The notes beneath the pieces were generated by a model. It was not told the DNA's origin, ran no database searches, and saw only the letters and a program-made list of their open reading frames with translations. From Streptomyces sp. NBC_01381 (GTDB lineage Bacteria; Actinomycetota; Actinomycetes; Streptomycetales; Streptomycetaceae), in the NCBI RefSeq assembly GCF_026340305.1, contig NZ_JAPEPI010000002.1, positions 868,001 through 932,000 on the forward strand: a stretch of DNA of 64,000 nucleotides, given 5' to 3'. Within the stretch, counting starts at the first letter, position 1; each line of letters starts with the position of its first letter. The translations under genes and the position numbers were made by a program. Below are positions 62,399 to 64,000 of this stretch, one piece after another.

Positions 62399-64000
62399 GG
62401 TGTGGGTGACCCTCCGATCAACGGTGAGGACGGTCGCAGGACCCTGCTGTGCTCTCCCGGGGGACAACCCCCGGACCCCCGGCCGACAAGCAACACGTGC
62501 GCGCCGCCCGGGCCAAGACGCACATAGTTGGTCCTGCCCCAGTGGTAGGTCTCGCCGGTGAGCTCGTCGCGCACCGGCACGGTCTCGTGCCAGTCGAGGC
62601 CGAGTTCCGGCATGTCCAACGAGACCGTCGCCTCCTGGGTGTGGTGGGGGTCGAGGTTGGCGACCACCAGAACCGTGTTCGATCCGTCCGGGTCGTCAGG
62701 GTCCCTGACCGTCTTCGAGTACGCGATCACCGCCTCCTGATCGGCGGAGTGGAAGTGCAGGTCACGCAGTTGGCGCAGGGCGGGGTTGGCGCGCCGTACG
62801 CGGTTCAGCGTGCTGATGAGGGGTGCGATGGTGGAGCCGGAACGTGCCACCGACTGCCAGTCCCGCGGCCGCAGTTGGTACTTCTCCGAGTTCAGATACT
62901 CCTCGCTGTCGGCCCGTAATGGGGCGTTCTCGCACAGTTCGTATCCGCTGTAGACGCCCCACGTCGGCGAGAGGGTTGCGGCGAGCACGGCGCGCACCTC
63001 GAAGGCGGGGCGGCCGCCGTCCTGGAGGTAGGCGTGCAGGATGTCGGGGGTGTTGACGAAGAAGTTCGGCCGCAGGTAATGCGCGGTCTCGCCCGACAAC
63101 TCCCTTAGGTAGTCGGTCAGTTCACCCTTCTCGTTGCGCCAGGTGAAGTACGTGTACGACTGCTGGAAGCCGATCGCCGCGAGGGTGCGCAGCATCGCGG
63201 GGCGCGTGAACGCCTCCGCCAGGAAGATGACGTCCGGGTCGGTTCGCCTGATGTCGATGAGCACCTCGTCCCAGAAGAGGACGGGCTTGGTGTGCGGATT
63301 GTCGACGCGGAAGATACGCACGCCGTGGTCCATCCAGAACCGCAGCAGACGTACGGTCTCGGCGACCAGCCCCGGCATGTCGCGGTCGAAGGCGAGGGGA
63401 TAGATGTCCTGGTACTTCTTCGGCGGGTTCTCGGCGTACGCGATGGTGCCGTCGGCGCGGTGCGCGAACCACTCCGGGTGCTTCTCCACCCAGGGGTGGT
63501 CGGGGGAACACTGCAGCGCGAAATCCAGGGCGACTTCGAGCCCCAGGCCGGCGGCCCGGCGTACGAAGGCGTCGAAGTCGTCGAGCGTGCCGAGGTCGGG
63601 GTGGACCGCGTCGTGGCCGCCCTCCGGGGAGCCGATGGCCCAGGGCACGCCGACGTCGTGCGGGCCGGGGGAGAGGGAGTTGTTGGGCCCTTTGCGGAAG
63701 GTGGTCCCGATGGGATGGATCGGCGGCAGATAGACGACGTCGAAGCCCATATCGGCGATCGCGGGCAGCCGCTCGGCCGCTGTGCGGAAGGTCCCCGAGA
63801 CCGGGGGCTCGCCCTCGCGCACGACGGCACCTTCCGACCGAGGGAAGAACTCGTACCAAGAACCGAAGAGTGCCCGCTCCCGCTCCACGAGCAGTGGCAG
63901 CGGCTCCGACTCCGTGACGAGCTCACGGAGCGGATACCGGGCGAGGACCGCGTCGACCTCCGGGGTCAGTGCGGCGGCGAGCCGGGCCGCGACGGGGCGT
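62395..64000 (-). CDS. glgE: Alpha-1,4-glucan:maltose-1-phosphate maltosyltransferase (5' end outside window)
   Basis: A GH13 family enzyme that adds maltosyl units from maltose 1-phosphate to alpha-glucan. The window holds about 535 C-terminal residues; the start lies beyond position 64000. In-frame coding continues upstream ('ARYPLRELVTESEPLPLLV') of the internal GTG at 63888. Motifs: 'FGSWYEFFPRS', 'VVYLPPIHPIGTTFRKG', 'RIFRVDNPHTKPVLFWD' (Asp nucleophile), 'VIFLAEAFTRPAM' (Glu acid/base) and 'GETAHYLRPNFFVNTPDI'. The C-terminal about 30 residues after 'VLLVGRG' derive from an interspersed repeat and are not typical of the family. Confidence 0.95.
62456..62483. repeat. Interspersed GC hairpin repeat within the glgE 3' end
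   Basis: CCCGGGGGACAACCCCCGG followed by ACCCCCGGC is a hairpin-forming repeat I have seen frequently in Streptomyces intergenic DNA. Here it is read as coding sequence, giving the glgE tail. Confidence 0.6.

Overview
This is a high-GC actinobacterial chromosome segment, almost certainly Streptomyces. Many starts are GTG (a few TTG), genes are linked by 4-nt ATGA/GTGA overlaps, and Streptomyces-type interspersed repeats are present. From memory, the gene order from the MarR regulator at 13.4 kb to the GlgE gene at the right edge resembles the S. coelicolor block around SCO5413-SCO5443. The left 11 kb carries a tetrahydroxynaphthalene cluster and a cslA-glxA-endoglucanase cluster whose S. coelicolor counterparts I remember as lying elsewhere. 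No rRNA, tRNA, CRISPR array or intact IS element was found.

Layout. 0-1.4 kb: decayed MFS transporter and debris. 1.4-5.9 kb: type III polyketide cluster, with a MomA-like cupin, a CYP158-type P450, RppA, a second P450 and a tiny acyl-CoA carboxylase epsilon-like subunit. 6.1-10.9 kb: CslA glycan synthase, GlxA copper radical oxidase and a GH6 lipoprotein (hyphal-tip glycan system). 11-13.4 kb: ArsR-type regulator divergent from an MFS transporter. 13.4-16.1 kb: MarR, DUF3817 and IcmA. 16.3-21.9 kb: secreted alpha/beta hydrolase, a two-component system, and a divergent MurG-like glycosyltransferase plus an SDR epimerase. 22-27.2 kb: TetR, a thioredoxin/TPR protein, and a three-gene cell-surface operon of unknown function. 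27.3-33.5 kb: pyruvate kinase, acetate kinase, phosphate acetyltransferase and phosphofructokinase (glycolysis and acetate overflow). 33.5-36.8 kb: XRE regulator, a probable frameshifted gene, TetR, methyltransferase and HIT protein. 36.9-42.4 kb: Ser/Thr kinase with an extracellular binding-protein-like domain, and a sugar ABC transporter. 42.6-46.7 kb: DctS/DctR-type two-component system divergent from a DctA carrier. 46.7-54.4 kb: TetR/MFS pair, zinc-ribbon protein, second HIT-like protein, secreted GDSL esterase, GH16 glucanase, imine-reductase-like enzyme, VOC protein, and a MerR-thioredoxin pair. 54.5-64 kb: HelD-like helicase, then glgE-treS-mak-glgB on the minus strand (trehalose to alpha-glucan).

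The most noteworthy items are: (1) the 24.6-27.2 kb operon, in which the first and third secreted proteins appear to share a domain; (2) the epsilon-like subunit translationally coupled to the second P450 of the THN cluster; (3) the kinase/binding-protein fusion; (4) several clear operator palindromes, including a 24-bp perfect palindrome abutting icmA; (5) interspersed repeats that have been incorporated into coding sequences and supply the C-termini of a histidine kinase and of GlgE.
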